Shown here one piece after another: positions 8,416 through 17,578 of a DNA stretch of 64,000 nucleotides. Position 1 is the stretch's first letter; each line of letters begins with the position of its first letter. The translations under genes and the position numbers were made by a program. The notes under the pieces were generated by a model. The model had not been told where the DNA came from. It saw only the letters and a program-made list of their open reading frames with translations, and made no database searches. The DNA lies in the IMG/VR virus record IMGVR_UViG_3300027906_003011, positions 1-64,000 of that record. The stretch is one strand, 5' to 3'. Source of the DNA: a virus.

Positions 8416-10755
8416 ATGCCTGCTCAAACAACTCAAATTCAAATAGCAAAACGTGACGGAAGAAAAGAAACACTAGACTTAGAAAAAATGCACAAGGTTG
8501 TATTTTATGCTTGTAAAGATTTAAAAAATGTATCAGCAAGCCAAGTAGAAATTAACAGTCATTTAAGTTTTTACAATGGTATTACTAGTGAAGAAATTCA
8601 AGAAACATTAATTAAAAGTTCAGCAAATTTAATTTCAGAAGATTCGCCAAATTATCAATACGTCGGTGGACGTTTGATTAACTACCATCTTAGAAAAATG
8701 GTATACGGTCAATTTGAACCTTGGCACATTTTAGATTTAATTAAAAAGAACGTTAAAGAAGAATACTACGATCCAGAATTATTAGAAACATATACAGAAC
8801 AAGAGTGGAATCAAATTAACGGCTTTATAAAACATAGCCGAGATGAAAACTTAACTTATGCCGCAATGGAACAATTTAGAGGAAAGTATCTAGTACAAAA
8901 TAGAGTTACTGGAGAACTTAAAGAAACACCTCAAGTTTGTTATATGTTAATCGCGGCTACATTGTTTTCAAGTTATCCACAAGAAACAAGATTACGTTGG
9001 GTAAAAGAATATTATGATGCTATTAGCAATTTTGATATTAGTTTACCAACCCCAGTTATGGCAGGAGTTAGAACACCACAAAGACAGTTTAGTTCCTGTG
9101 TACTAATTGAAACAGATGATAGTTTAGACTCGATTAATGCTACAACAAGTTCTATTGTTAAGTACGTTAGTCAAAAAGCAGGCATTGGGATTGGCGCAGG
9201 TTCTATTCGTGCTTTAGGGTCACCTATTAGAAAGGGCGATGCTTATCACACAGGCGTTGTACCTTTCTATAAAATGTTTCAAGCGGCGACTAGAAGCTGT
9301 TCACAAGGTGGTGTTAGGAACGGCGCCGCAACTCTTTATTATCCAATTTGGCATTACGAAGTAGAAGATTTATTAGTGCTAAAAAACAACAAAGGTACAG
9401 AAGATAATCGTGTACGACATATGGACTATGGCGTACAGTTTAATAAGTTAATGTATGAACGCTTAATTGCTGGTCAAGACATTACACTTTTCAGCCCACA
9501 CGATGTACCGGGCCTGTATGAATCATTTTTTGAAGACCAAGACAAATTTAAAGAGCTTTATGAAAAAGCCGAAAGGTCAAATAAACTTCGCAAGAAGTCT
9601 ATTCCCGCTTCTAAGTTATTCGCGGCCTTTATGGAAGAACGTAAAAACACAGGCAGAATCTACTTAATGAATGTAGATAATGCTAATGATCACGGAGCAT
9701 TTAAGAAAGACCTTGCTCCTGTAAGACAAAGTAATTTATGTTGTGAAATTAACCTACCTACAAAACCTTTAACAAGTTTTGATGATCCGGAAGGTGAAAT
9801 TGCTTTGTGTACACTTTCGGCAATTAACTGGGGTAACATAAAGGACCCAAGAGATTTTAACAAACCATGTGAGTTAGCAGTAAGAGGATTAGATGCTTTA
9901 TTAACGTATCAAAATTATCCTGTTAAGGCGGCAGAAATGTCTACTATGAAAAGACGTCCATTAGGAGTAGGAATTATTAACCTTGCTTATTGGATGGCTA
10001 AAAATAATATGACATACAGCGACCCAGATTTAGATTTAATTGATCGTTGGGCAGAAGCATGGAGTTACTACTTAATTAAAGCAAGTGCTGACCTGGCCTA
10101 TGAAAAAGGTGCTTGTTCAGGCAGTAACGAAACAAAATACGGTGATGGTATTTTACCAATTGACACATATAAAAAAGAAGTAGACGAGTTAGTGCCACAT
10201 AAAGAAAGAATGGCATGGACAAGTTTAAGGAAACAGTTACAAGCTACAGGTATTCGTAATTCAACATTGATGGCTTTAATGCCAGCAGAAACGTCAGCAC
10301 AAATATCTAACTCAACTAACGGTATAGAACCGCCTAGAAGTTTAGTAAGTGTTAAACAAAGTAAGCATGGTGTATTAAAACAAGTAGTACCTGGAATTCA
10401 TCAACTAAAGAACAAGTATGAATTGTTATGGGATCAAAAAAGTCCAGAAGGTTATATTAAAATTATGGCAGTATTACAAAAATACATCGATCAAGGTATA
10501 AGTGTTAATACAAGTTACAATCCTACTTTCTACGAAGATGAAAAAATTCCTATGAGTACAATGCTTGGACATCTTTTAACTTTTTACAAGTATGGCGGTA
10601 AGCAGTTATATTATTTTAATACATATGACGGTGCTGGTGAAATAGAAATTAAAGAAATAGTAAGCCAAGCTGAAGAAGTAACTAATCAACTTGCTCGAGG
10701 TGACTTTGCTAGTGACCAAGAGTATGATGATTATTGTGAATCCTGTACAATTTAA
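8416..10755 (+). CDS. nrdA: Ribonucleoside-diphosphate reductase large subunit (class Ia)
   Basis: 779 residues from the ATG at 8416; the frame is open to 8353, overlapping the previous gene. It converts ribonucleotides to deoxyribonucleotides for phage DNA synthesis. An ATP-cone lies at the N-terminus (IAKRDGRKETLDLEKMHKVV). FSSCVLIETDDSLDSI and NLCCEINLP carry the active-site cysteines and the Asn/Glu pair. PPRSLVSVKQSKHG and a C-terminal CESC redox pair complete the set. Length and order match the T4/E. coli type. It forms an operon-like run with nrdB and glutaredoxin. A methyltransferase-like gene is inserted between the two subunits. Confidence 0.95.
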   Translation: MPAQTTQIQIAKRDGRKETLDLEKMHKVVFYACKDLKNVSASQVEINSHLSFYNGITSEEIQETLIKSSANLISEDSPNYQYVGGRLINYHLRKMVYGQFEPWHILDLIKKNVKEEYYDPELLETYTEQEWNQINGFIKHSRDENLTYAAMEQFRGKYLVQNRVTGELKETPQVCYMLIAATLFSSYPQETRLRWVKEYYDAISNFDISLPTPVMAGVRTPQRQFSSCVLIETDDSLDSINATTSSIVKYVSQKAGIGIGAGSIRALGSPIRKGDAYHTGVVPFYKMFQAATRSCSQGGVRNGAATLYYPIWHYEVEDLLVLKNNKGTEDNRVRHMDYGVQFNKLMYERLIAGQDITLFSPHDVPGLYESFFEDQDKFKELYEKAERSNKLRKKSIPASKLFAAFMEERKNTGRIYLMNVDNANDHGAFKKDLAPVRQSNLCCEINLPTKPLTSFDDPEGEIALCTLSAINWGNIKDPRDFNKPCELAVRGLDALLTYQNYPVKAAEMSTMKRRPLGVGIINLAYWMAKNNMTYSDPDLDLIDRWAEAWSYYLIKASADLAYEKGACSGSNETKYGDGILPIDTYKKEVDELVPHKERMAWTSLRKQLQATGIRNSTLMALMPAETSAQISNSTNGIEPPRSLVSVKQSKHGVLKQVVPGIHQLKNKYELLWDQKSPEGYIKIMAVLQKYIDQGISVNTSYNPTFYEDEKIPMSTMLGHLLTFYKYGGKQLYYFNTYDGAGEIEIKEIVSQAEEVTNQLARGDFASDQEYDDYCESCTI

Positions 10756-10767
10756 ATAGCAGTAAAC

Positions 10768-11391
10768 ATGGAAAGTTTAGAGCAATTCAAGTCTACGGAC
10801 CTTTACCAAAGGATGATTAGTCATTTTGATTATGTTGTCGAAGACATGGCAACAGAAGATGGAGTGTTCTTTAATGAAACAAGAAGACAAGGCCTTATTA
10901 GTTGGACTTCACTAGATATATTTTATAGGATTTGGTTAGTACAACAAGCTAGTAAAGGACAAAAGATTTTAGACTTTGGAGCAGGCCCTAATCTACTTTC
11001 TAAATGGTTTGACATATATGCTGTGGATAAAGATGTATGGAAAGAGCCATCTGTGCTATGTGATTACACAGGAGACTTTAGGCAGTTTAAATCTTTTGAA
11101 AGATTTGGTGGAGGAATAGCAATTTGTTCTTTACATTACTGGACAAAAGATGTTATAATAGAGTTAATGGGTAGGATGATGGACCATATTGTAGAGGAAC
11201 CAGGTCGTAGGTTGTTTTGTACGTTTAATACTAGCAGACTAAAGGAACCTGTTTCTCACGATGTATTGGCTGAGCAGATAAGTAATTACTGTTCACAAAA
11301 AAACTGGAAAGTTATATACACATTTGCTCGTGAACCTAAAGGATTCTACGGGTACGATGGAAATGTACAGATAATGGCAGAGAGAGAATGA
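10768..11391 (+). CDS. Methyltransferase-like protein inserted between nrdA and nrdB
   Basis: 207 residues. The segment KILDFGAGPNLLSKWFDIYAVDKD resembles the SAM-binding motif I of class I methyltransferases followed by an acidic motif II; a later CSLHYWTKDVI may be motif IV. The stop overlaps the nrdB start by ATGA, so translation is coupled. No substrate signature is visible. It could modify a nucleotide, protein or small molecule, or have lost catalysis. Confidence 0.65.
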   Translation: MESLEQFKSTDLYQRMISHFDYVVEDMATEDGVFFNETRRQGLISWTSLDIFYRIWLVQQASKGQKILDFGAGPNLLSKWFDIYAVDKDVWKEPSVLCDYTGDFRQFKSFERFGGGIAICSLHYWTKDVIIELMGRMMDHIVEEPGRRLFCTFNTSRLKEPVSHDVLAEQISNYCSQKNWKVIYTFAREPKGFYGYDGNVQIMAERE

Positions 11392-12527
11392 AACAGAAAA
11401 CAGTATTTCAAACAAACAACAAAAAGAATCACGCTGAAAAGTTAGCTTTTTTAGACCCTACAGGCGGCGTTGATATTCAACGATACGATACAATGAAGTA
11501 TCGTCAATTTGACAAGCTAACAGATAAACAGTTAGGTTTCTTTTGGAGGCCTGAAGAAGTAGATATCTTAAAAGATGCTAAAGATTTTAAAGAACTTACA
11601 GATTGGGAACGCCATATTTTTACAAGTAATCTTAAAAGACAAATTCTTTTAGATAGTGTACAAGGAAGAGCACCAGCAGAAGCATTTGGTCCTATTGTTA
11701 GTTTACCAGAATTAGAAAATTGGATTATTACTTGGACATTCAGTGAAACAATTCATTCACGAAGTTATACACATATTATTCGTAACGTATATTCTAACCC
11801 AAGCATTGTATTTGATGAGATGTTAGATATTAGAGAAATTGTTGATTGTGCTGATAGTATTACTGTAGCATATGACGATTTAATTCAGCAGTCTAAAATA
11901 TTTGAATTACTTGGACCTGGAACACATACAATTAATGGTAAAAAGTATACTATTACACCATATGAACTCAAGAAGCTACTATGGAAGTCGCTAATGAGTG
12001 TAAATATATTAGAAGGCGTTCGTTTTTACGTTTCGTTTGCTTGTAGTTGGGCATTTGCTGAACTTAAGAAAATGGAAGGTAATGCTAAAATTATTAAGTT
12101 TATTGCTAGGGATGAAAACGTTCATTTAGCAAGTACTCAGACGCTTTTAAAGTTACTACCAAATGACGATCCAGATTTTAAAAAGATTAAAAAAGAAACA
12201 GAAGAAGAATGTATTGATATGTTCATGGATGCTGTAAAGCAAGAAAAAGCCTGGGCAGATTATTTGTTTAAAGATGGATCAATGATTGGTTTGAATGCTG
12301 ATTTACTTCATCAGTATGTAGATTGGATTGCTCATAAAAGAATTATGGCGGCAGGTTTACCTAGTCCAATTAAAGTAGATTCTTCAAACCCGTTACCATG
12401 GACAGAAAAATGGATAGCAGGTAGTGACGTACAAGTAGCACCACAAGAAACTGAAATCAGTTCTTATGTAATTGGTGGAACAAAACAAGATGTAACTGAA
12501 GAAACATTTAGTGGATTCAAGTTATAG
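11388..12527 (+). CDS. nrdB: Ribonucleoside-diphosphate reductase small subunit (class Ia)
   Basis: 379 residues. Iron ligands and radical Tyr are visible: ETIHSRSYTHI (Glu, His and the Tyr that carries the radical), LEGVRFY (Glu) and ARDENVHLAS (Glu and His). The C-terminal tail that docks into NrdA is present. Start overlaps the previous stop by four bases. Together with nrdA and the glutaredoxin at 12536 it makes a complete phage dNTP supply unit. Confidence 0.95.
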   Translation: MKQKTVFQTNNKKNHAEKLAFLDPTGGVDIQRYDTMKYRQFDKLTDKQLGFFWRPEEVDILKDAKDFKELTDWERHIFTSNLKRQILLDSVQGRAPAEAFGPIVSLPELENWIITWTFSETIHSRSYTHIIRNVYSNPSIVFDEMLDIREIVDCADSITVAYDDLIQQSKIFELLGPGTHTINGKKYTITPYELKKLLWKSLMSVNILEGVRFYVSFACSWAFAELKKMEGNAKIIKFIARDENVHLASTQTLLKLLPNDDPDFKKIKKETEEECIDMFMDAVKQEKAWADYLFKDGSMIGLNADLLHQYVDWIAHKRIMAAGLPSPIKVDSSNPLPWTEKWIAGSDVQVAPQETEISSYVIGGTKQDVTEETFSGFKL

Positions 12528-12535
12528 GAGTTAAA

Positions 12536-12820
12536 ATGATAACAGTATATACAAAAAATATTTGTCCTTATTGTGTAAAAGCTAAAAACTATTTAGAAAG
12601 CAAAGGGATAGAATACGAAACAGTTAACATAGAAGAAAACAGAGAAGAAAGAAATTGGTTAATGGACAATGGATTTAGATCTGTTCCACAAATTTTTGTT
12701 AACAAAAAACTTTTAGTCGAAGGCGGTGCTAACGAACTAATAAGAATGTCTAAAGAAGAAATACTCAATAAACAACAGAAACTAATCGAGGAAACAGATG
12801 CTGGTACAGAGCCAATTTAA
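12536..12820 (+). CDS. Glutaredoxin (CPYC active site)
   Basis: 94 residues with CPYC at positions 10-13, the RSVPQIF cis-proline motif and VEGGANELIRM (GG motif for glutathione binding). It likely reduces the phage ribonucleotide reductase. AGGAG precedes the ATG. The 3' end overlaps the next gene by 23 bases. Confidence 0.93.
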   Translation: MITVYTKNICPYCVKAKNYLESKGIEYETVNIEENREERNWLMDNGFRSVPQIFVNKKLLVEGGANELIRMSKEEILNKQQKLIEETDAGTEPI

Positions 12821-13115
12821 AGAAAACGAAATAATTTGTTTTAGAATTACTACAGGTGAAGAAATTGTAGCAAAGCTAAAAGAAGAAGACGATAAAACAT
12901 ACAAAGTTACAAAACCATTAGCATTAGTTAATGGGCCAAAAGGTGTTGTCATGGTGCCTGCTATGGTTACTGTAGATAAAGATACTGAAATTACTTACAA
13001 TAAGTCAGCTATTATTTCTACTAGTAAACCTAATAAAGCAGTAGAAGGAAGTTATGTAGAAAATACTAGCGGACTTGTAATGGCAAAGGCCAACGACGCT
13101 AAAATTAAAGTATAA
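12798..13115 (+). CDS. Small beta-rich phage protein, possibly Sm-like fold
   Basis: 105 residues, overlapping the glutaredoxin gene. The N-terminal part (IICFRITTGEEIVAKLKEEDDKTYKVTKPLAL) has the look of an Sm-like small beta-barrel, a type frequent in marine T4-like phages. The second half has Val/Met-rich strands. The fold and any RNA-binding role are guesses. Confidence 0.6.
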   Translation: MLVQSQFKENEIICFRITTGEEIVAKLKEEDDKTYKVTKPLALVNGPKGVVMVPAMVTVDKDTEITYNKSAIISTSKPNKAVEGSYVENTSGLVMAKANDAKIKV

Positions 13116-13121
13116 CATACA

Positions 13122-14363
13122 TTGTCTAAAATAGCAGTAAATTCTTGGGACGAGTTCCAACCTCTTAAAACCGTAATGGTTGGAAGTGTGTTTGAAGATG
13201 AGTTCCTTGCCCCTATTAAGAATAAAACTATCAAAGAGGGCTTAGGTAAAATATTACGAGAAACACGTGAAGATATAGAATATTTTAAAGAAACACTATT
13301 AACTCATGGTATTGATGTAATACAGCTTACACCAAAAGAATTAGGCTATCAAGATAGCATTTTAGACTATGCTGACTGGCAAACAGGTGAAATAGGTGTT
13401 AGTAGCCCTTTAGAACACTTTCCTGAAGCTAGTAACTTTGGACAAAACCATTCAAACATACGATTATCACGTGATTCTAGTACAGGAATACCACAACCAC
13501 CATTAGCTATTAGAGATGACGCTCTTGTAATGGGTGATAAAATACTAATTACACAGGCACACGTTTACAGTACTAACTTGTCAGCTATAAAGTATAAAGA
13601 AATGTTTGGTGAAGATGCTATTGATAATAGCATATATGAGAAAGATATAGAATTTAAACGTAGTGTAAAAAATATTCAAAGCTGGGCAGATAGACATAAG
13701 TTAAACATTGATCCAGAAGATATTGAGGCACTAGAAAAAATGAGAACAGAGCAACCACTTAATGGTTGGTGTGCTCCAAACTTAACAAGATTAGGAAATA
13801 AAGTTTTAGTAGATGTGTGGCAAACACCAGAAGTAGTAGAAGAATTTTTAGAGCCTAACTACAAAAACTTTGACTTCCATAAAATTTTTATAGGCGGACA
13901 TAACGATAGTGTGTTTAGTGTAGTTCGTCCTGGATTGGTAATTGCTACTCCTTGGTTCAAACCATATGCTGACATTTTTAAAGGTTGGGATATTATTTGG
14001 TTTGATCAACCTAGCTGGACAAAAGAAGTAGATACAGCAATTAAATTAAGACATAATAACCAAGGTTGTTATTGGTCACCTGAAGTAAATGAAAATCCAC
14101 AGTTAGAAAGTTTTATTAATCAATGGTTAGACAATTGGCACGGACAAGTTGACGAAACTATTTTCGATGTTAATGTTTTAGTCATTGATGATAAGCACGT
14201 TGTCATTAATAGTGACGACAAAAATCTTAGAAGCCAACTTGAACAAAGAGGAATTACTCCAATTTTTGTTCCACTAAGGCATCGTTTCTTTTGGGACGGT
14301 GGTTGGCATTGTAACACATTAGATATCCACAGGCAAGGGAACCAGACAGATTACAATTTGTAA
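13122..14363 (+). CDS. Glycine amidinotransferase-like enzyme, copy 1
   Basis: 413 residues, TTG start at 13122 (MSKIAVNSWDEFQPLK, collinear with copy 3 at 48925). The amidinotransferase fold transfers the amidino group of Arg to an amine. Landmarks: NSWDEFQPLKTVMVGS at the N-terminus, FIGGHNDSVFSVVRPG (catalytic His), and DGGWHCNTLDIHRQ near the C-terminus (nucleophile Cys). The position of the family's catalytic Asp (in DAADFxRxG of human AGAT) reads CAPNLTRLG, so the Asp seems replaced by Asn or shifted. Three divergent copies sit in this window; the acceptor amine is unknown. Confidence 0.85.
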   Translation: MSKIAVNSWDEFQPLKTVMVGSVFEDEFLAPIKNKTIKEGLGKILRETREDIEYFKETLLTHGIDVIQLTPKELGYQDSILDYADWQTGEIGVSSPLEHFPEASNFGQNHSNIRLSRDSSTGIPQPPLAIRDDALVMGDKILITQAHVYSTNLSAIKYKEMFGEDAIDNSIYEKDIEFKRSVKNIQSWADRHKLNIDPEDIEALEKMRTEQPLNGWCAPNLTRLGNKVLVDVWQTPEVVEEFLEPNYKNFDFHKIFIGGHNDSVFSVVRPGLVIATPWFKPYADIFKGWDIIWFDQPSWTKEVDTAIKLRHNNQGCYWSPEVNENPQLESFINQWLDNWHGQVDETIFDVNVLVIDDKHVVINSDDKNLRSQLEQRGITPIFVPLRHRFFWDGGWHCNTLDIHRQGNQTDYNL

Positions 14364-14400
14364 TCTTTTGTAATATTGGGCAAAAAATCTAAAATAAGAG

Positions 14401-14431
14401 TTGACAATTACTTTTTGTTATGTTATAAATA
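14401..14431 (+). promoter_or_regulatory. Overlapping sigma70 and late promoter for the tmRNA
   Basis: TTGACA at 14401-14406, 17-base spacer, TATAAA at 14424-14429. The -10 is embedded in TATAAATA (14424-14431), the T4 late motif. The gene may therefore be transcribed both early and late in infection. Confidence 0.85.
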
Positions 14432-14440
14432 TAGTCGTAA

Positions 14441-14745
14441 CGTTGAAGCAAATTCAACTCTATTCAGGACCCCGGGGCGGTACCGGGCGGCTCCACCAAA
14501 AACTTCGTTCACTCAAGACACATGGTCTGAGATGGGTGTGACTTGAGGGGCCGAACTAGGATCGACTGGTAGGTATTAGATTTAGTGGAGTTACCGGTAG
14601 GCGATGACCGTAAATCAAGCAACCTTATAAACGCAAACGATAATTTTGCTAATGAGGATTTTGCCTTAGCGGCATAATCACTCGGGGTTTAGAAGAGCCT
14701 GGCAACAGAATTCTTTAGTGGGTGTCCCTTTAGTTAGGGGCACCT
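14441..14745 (+). ncRNA. ssrA: Circularly permuted two-piece tmRNA (alphaproteobacterial type)
   Basis: tmRNA rescues stalled ribosomes and tags the nascent protein for proteolysis. The acceptor piece comes first: T-stem CCCGG/CCGGG (14471-14475 with 14483-14487, loop GGCGGTA), then CGGCTCC plus ACCA at 14488-14498. A spacer follows with a hairpin CTCAAG/CTTGAG (14512-14547). The coding piece begins with GGGGCCG at 14547, which pairs with CGGCTCC to give a 7-bp acceptor stem containing G3:U70, the alanine identity pair. The tag ORF at 14633-14677 encodes ANDNFANEDFALAA and a TAA stop, matching the alphaproteobacterial ANDNF...AA pattern. A 9-bp hairpin (14721-14744) ends the transcript region. 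Exact mature ends are estimates. Confidence 0.92.
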
Positions 14746-14795
14746 ATGATACTATAGTAAGAAAACAATATTGTTTTATTTTAAAGGAAAAACAT

Positions 14796-15692
14796 ATGAA
14801 AAAACTACTAATAGCCACAACAGCTCTTTTCATGACATTTTTCGTCACGACAGCATCAGCTGATATGAACGTATACGGTTCATTAAACTATATGATGTCT
14901 AACGATGATAATGCTTCTGGAGAGTCTGTGTTAAAGGCACAAAACAACGGATCTAAGATTGGTGTTGATTTCTCTGAAACTTTAGGTGAAGGTGAAACTG
15001 GCATTACTGGATTTGGTAAACTAGAAGTTGGCATCGATGCTGACGATTCGGGATCTGATACATTTGATTCTAGACTTGCTTATGTAGGTGTGGACTTAGA
15101 TGGCTTAGGTGCTGTATCTGGCGGACGTCAAGAGAACCCAGGAGCAGGTGTTAGTAAAACAAACATATTTAACGTATACGGTGGCAATGCTGTATTTAAA
15201 TATGCTGACAGAACATCTAACACAGTAAAATACTCTAATTCAATTGGCCCAGTTTCTGTAGATGCTATGGCAATGATTGATGGAGCGACTGGAAAAGATG
15301 GCTTAGATGTTACTGACATCTCAGCATCAATGGACTTAGGTCCAGTAGCAGTAGCTGGCGGTTTGATTGACGATAAAGTCAATAACGTTAAATACCAAAT
15401 TGCTTCAGCAGGTGTAGACGTTGCTGGTATTTCTTTAGCGGGTACTTACTCACTAAAAGATACTACAACAACTGACCTAACTGGTATGGAGTATTCAGCA
15501 TCTAAAGTAATCGGCGATTCAACTTTGATGGTTAGCTTACAAGATAAAGAAGGAACAGCAAATTATATGACTTACGGTGTAAGCCATAATTTCTCAAGTT
15601 CTTTAACTGGATATGCTGAGTATCAATCAACTGATAACGATACTGGTGTAGATACTACACAAATGGCAATGGGAATGAAATTTTCATTCTAA
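14796..15692 (+). CDS. Outer-membrane porin (Gram-negative porin family)
   Basis: 298 residues from the ATG at 14796, preceded by AAAGGA. A typical signal peptide (MKKLLIATTALFMTFFVTTASA, cut after ASA) is followed by DMNVYGSLNYMMS, the first porin strand. Many alternating beta strands end in a C-terminal MGMKFSF, with the terminal Phe needed for BAM-mediated insertion. It likely forms a 16-strand trimeric channel. A phage-encoded porin could replace the receptor porin of the host (superinfection exclusion) or alter nutrient uptake. It has its own strong terminator. Confidence 0.9.
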   Translation: MKKLLIATTALFMTFFVTTASADMNVYGSLNYMMSNDDNASGESVLKAQNNGSKIGVDFSETLGEGETGITGFGKLEVGIDADDSGSDTFDSRLAYVGVDLDGLGAVSGGRQENPGAGVSKTNIFNVYGGNAVFKYADRTSNTVKYSNSIGPVSVDAMAMIDGATGKDGLDVTDISASMDLGPVAVAGGLIDDKVNNVKYQIASAGVDVAGISLAGTYSLKDTTTTDLTGMEYSASKVIGDSTLMVSLQDKEGTANYMTYGVSHNFSSSLTGYAEYQSTDNDTGVDTTQMAMGMKFSF

Positions 15693-15710
15693 TCCATTAG
15701 AATAATTTAA

Positions 15711-15745
15711 GGTAGGCTTCATTAATTTGTTGCCTGCCTTTTTTT
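15711..15745 (+). terminator. Rho-independent terminator after the porin
   Basis: Stem GGTAGGC (15711-15717) pairs with GCCTGCC (15732-15738, one G-U), loop of 14 bases, followed by seven T. It lies 19 bases after the porin stop. Confidence 0.9.
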
Positions 15746-15761
15746 ATGGCTAATTAATAGT

Positions 15762-16535
15762 ATGTTAGCTAACTTTCAATTTAAAGCAGGAATGGGTGGA
15801 CACTTCTTTTTACGTCTGCTTGTTTACCGTTGGGGATATGGTCCAATGCCTAGGGCTAACAGCTATTGGAATGAATATCACTTTCCAATAGAACTATGGC
15901 ATTTAGAAAAATTCTATCGACTTCAAATCGATTTACCATACGGCGAAGAATGGTTTGATTGGGAAACAGGAAGAGGTTTTGAATACGATCCTGCTGTATT
16001 AGAAAAATATTTAGAAACATTTGAAATAAAAAACAAAGAAAATTTGTTTATGTTAGACCATGCTGTTTGGCCAGGTCTAAAAGAATCCTTTCAAAAAGTA
16101 AAAGGAATTGAATGCCCAAACATTTCTATCACAACAAAAATTTTTGATACGGCAGTTTCCTGTAGAATCCTTAGAGATATAAAAAGTCAATGTAAAGATT
16201 TTTATAATTTAAGAAGCCCAGCAAACAATCATTTAAGAGAAAAAGAAATTTGGTTTGCTGAAGGTCCAGGATTAAGAGAAATGGAAATTCATCCAGTTGA
16301 ATATAGTTTAGAAGAAAATTCAGCATTACAAAAAAGTATTGAATTAGAATATGCTCATGCTGATATGGTTTTAGATTATGATAAGTTAATAGCTGGTGAC
16401 ATTTCAGCATTTCAACAATTAGATGATTACTATAAACTTAAACCAGCAGTAGAAGATCAAAATATTATTACTTTAATAAATTTTTATAATAGAGATAACG
16501 ATCGATTGATAAAAGAATTACTTGGTAAAACATAA
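15762..16535 (+). CDS. Hypothetical protein, sulfotransferase/P-loop-like N-terminus
   Basis: 257 residues. The N-terminal FKAGMGGHFFLRLLVYRW has the shape of the variant P-loop (GxGGxFL) of sulfotransferase-like phage proteins. The same pattern is in the proteins at 51263 (PGSSGQFFSRLW) and at 61191 on the minus strand (STGGYGIARTI). Trp- and Tyr-rich first half, acidic helical second half. TAATG overlap with the amidinotransferase that follows suggests a joint role. Confidence 0.6.
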   Translation: MLANFQFKAGMGGHFFLRLLVYRWGYGPMPRANSYWNEYHFPIELWHLEKFYRLQIDLPYGEEWFDWETGRGFEYDPAVLEKYLETFEIKNKENLFMLDHAVWPGLKESFQKVKGIECPNISITTKIFDTAVSCRILRDIKSQCKDFYNLRSPANNHLREKEIWFAEGPGLREMEIHPVEYSLEENSALQKSIELEYAHADMVLDYDKLIAGDISAFQQLDDYYKLKPAVEDQNIITLINFYNRDNDRLIKELLGKT

Positions 16536-17575
16536 TGGAAAACTGTTTTCATAATTGGGGTGAACTTAAAACTGTACTACTAGGAGACGTATTACCGTCA
16601 AGTGTATACGAAGGTTTGTCGCCTAGTGTTAAAAATTGTTTAACTCAAATAACTGAAGAAACTCAAGAAGACTTACATAATATGGCTTCTGTAATGGAAG
16701 AATATGATATTAAAGTTTTACGTCCTGATGTTAACAATTATATGAAAAAACAAAACTTTACGTTAGCAGAAGAAACTATAGCAGAACGTAAAAAGTTACC
16801 AGGTCAACCTTTTGCTGTTCGTAACCATTTATTACGTTGGCACGATAAAATATTTGTTGGAGCCAATTGGGCTTGGGAAGATTATGCTGAAGAAGTTTTA
16901 AAACCTTGGAAAGATGATGTTATAATTTTTGATTATTTCTGTGCTAGTGATATATTTAGATTAGGTAAAGATTTAATCATTGATACAGAAAATAAAGATA
17001 ACATACCTTTTGTAGAATGGCTTAGAAAGTATAAAAAGCTACACGGCTTAGATGTAAACATACATACAGCTGGTATGGGCAGTCATAGTGATAGTAGTGT
17101 ATGTCCTGTTAAACCTGGAATGCTTTTAACACGATTTGAGATAGATCATTATTCAGATACTTTTGCTGGTTGGGAAATAGACAAATTACCTCATTACATA
17201 CCAAGCGACTTAGATAGATATCACCGACTATGGGAAGATTTTAGTTTTAAACTAACCCACGAACCTGAACAAGAAGCAGTAGACTTTATTCAAACATATC
17301 TTAAACATTGGATAGGATATAGCGAGGAAACTACATTTGAAGTTAATATGCTACACTTAAACCCTGAAACAGTTATTACTAGCCATGCTAACAATAGTGT
17401 CACAAAAATGTTAAATAACAATGGTGTTGAAGTAATACATTGTCCTTTAAGACACAAATATTTTTGGGACGGAGGAAGTCATTGTGTTACTTTTGATATA
17501 GATAGGGTAAGTGAAGCTGAAGACTTATTCGGTCATACCACCGATATAGACTTCGGCGACTTATGGAAGGAATAA
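16535..17575 (+). CDS. Glycine amidinotransferase-like enzyme, copy 2
   Basis: 346 residues, the shortest of the three copies. Catalytic landmarks: CASDIFRLGKDLIID (Asp present here), GMGSHSDSSVCPVKPG (His) and WDGGSHCVTFDIDR (Cys). This copy keeps the full Asp-His-Cys set, so it is the best candidate for an active enzyme. The start overlaps the stop of the preceding gene (TAATG). The substrate may be a phage-specific small molecule. Confidence 0.85.
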   Translation: MENCFHNWGELKTVLLGDVLPSSVYEGLSPSVKNCLTQITEETQEDLHNMASVMEEYDIKVLRPDVNNYMKKQNFTLAEETIAERKKLPGQPFAVRNHLLRWHDKIFVGANWAWEDYAEEVLKPWKDDVIIFDYFCASDIFRLGKDLIIDTENKDNIPFVEWLRKYKKLHGLDVNIHTAGMGSHSDSSVCPVKPGMLLTRFEIDHYSDTFAGWEIDKLPHYIPSDLDRYHRLWEDFSFKLTHEPEQEAVDFIQTYLKHWIGYSEETTFEVNMLHLNPETVITSHANNSVTKMLNNNGVEVIHCPLRHKYFWDGGSHCVTFDIDRVSEAEDLFGHTTDIDFGDLWKE

Positions 17576-17578
17576 CTT

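Noticed and set aside
9467-9667. 66-codon ORF inside nrdA
   Set aside because: Another frame of the well-conserved nrdA; no independent evidence.
14499-14560. Possible glutamine riboswitch near the tmRNA (CGTTCA element)
   Set aside because: CGTTCA is present at 14507-14512, but the second conserved part of the glutamine aptamer (GGAAGTAGG-like) is not found nearby, and the region is the spacer between the two tmRNA pieces.
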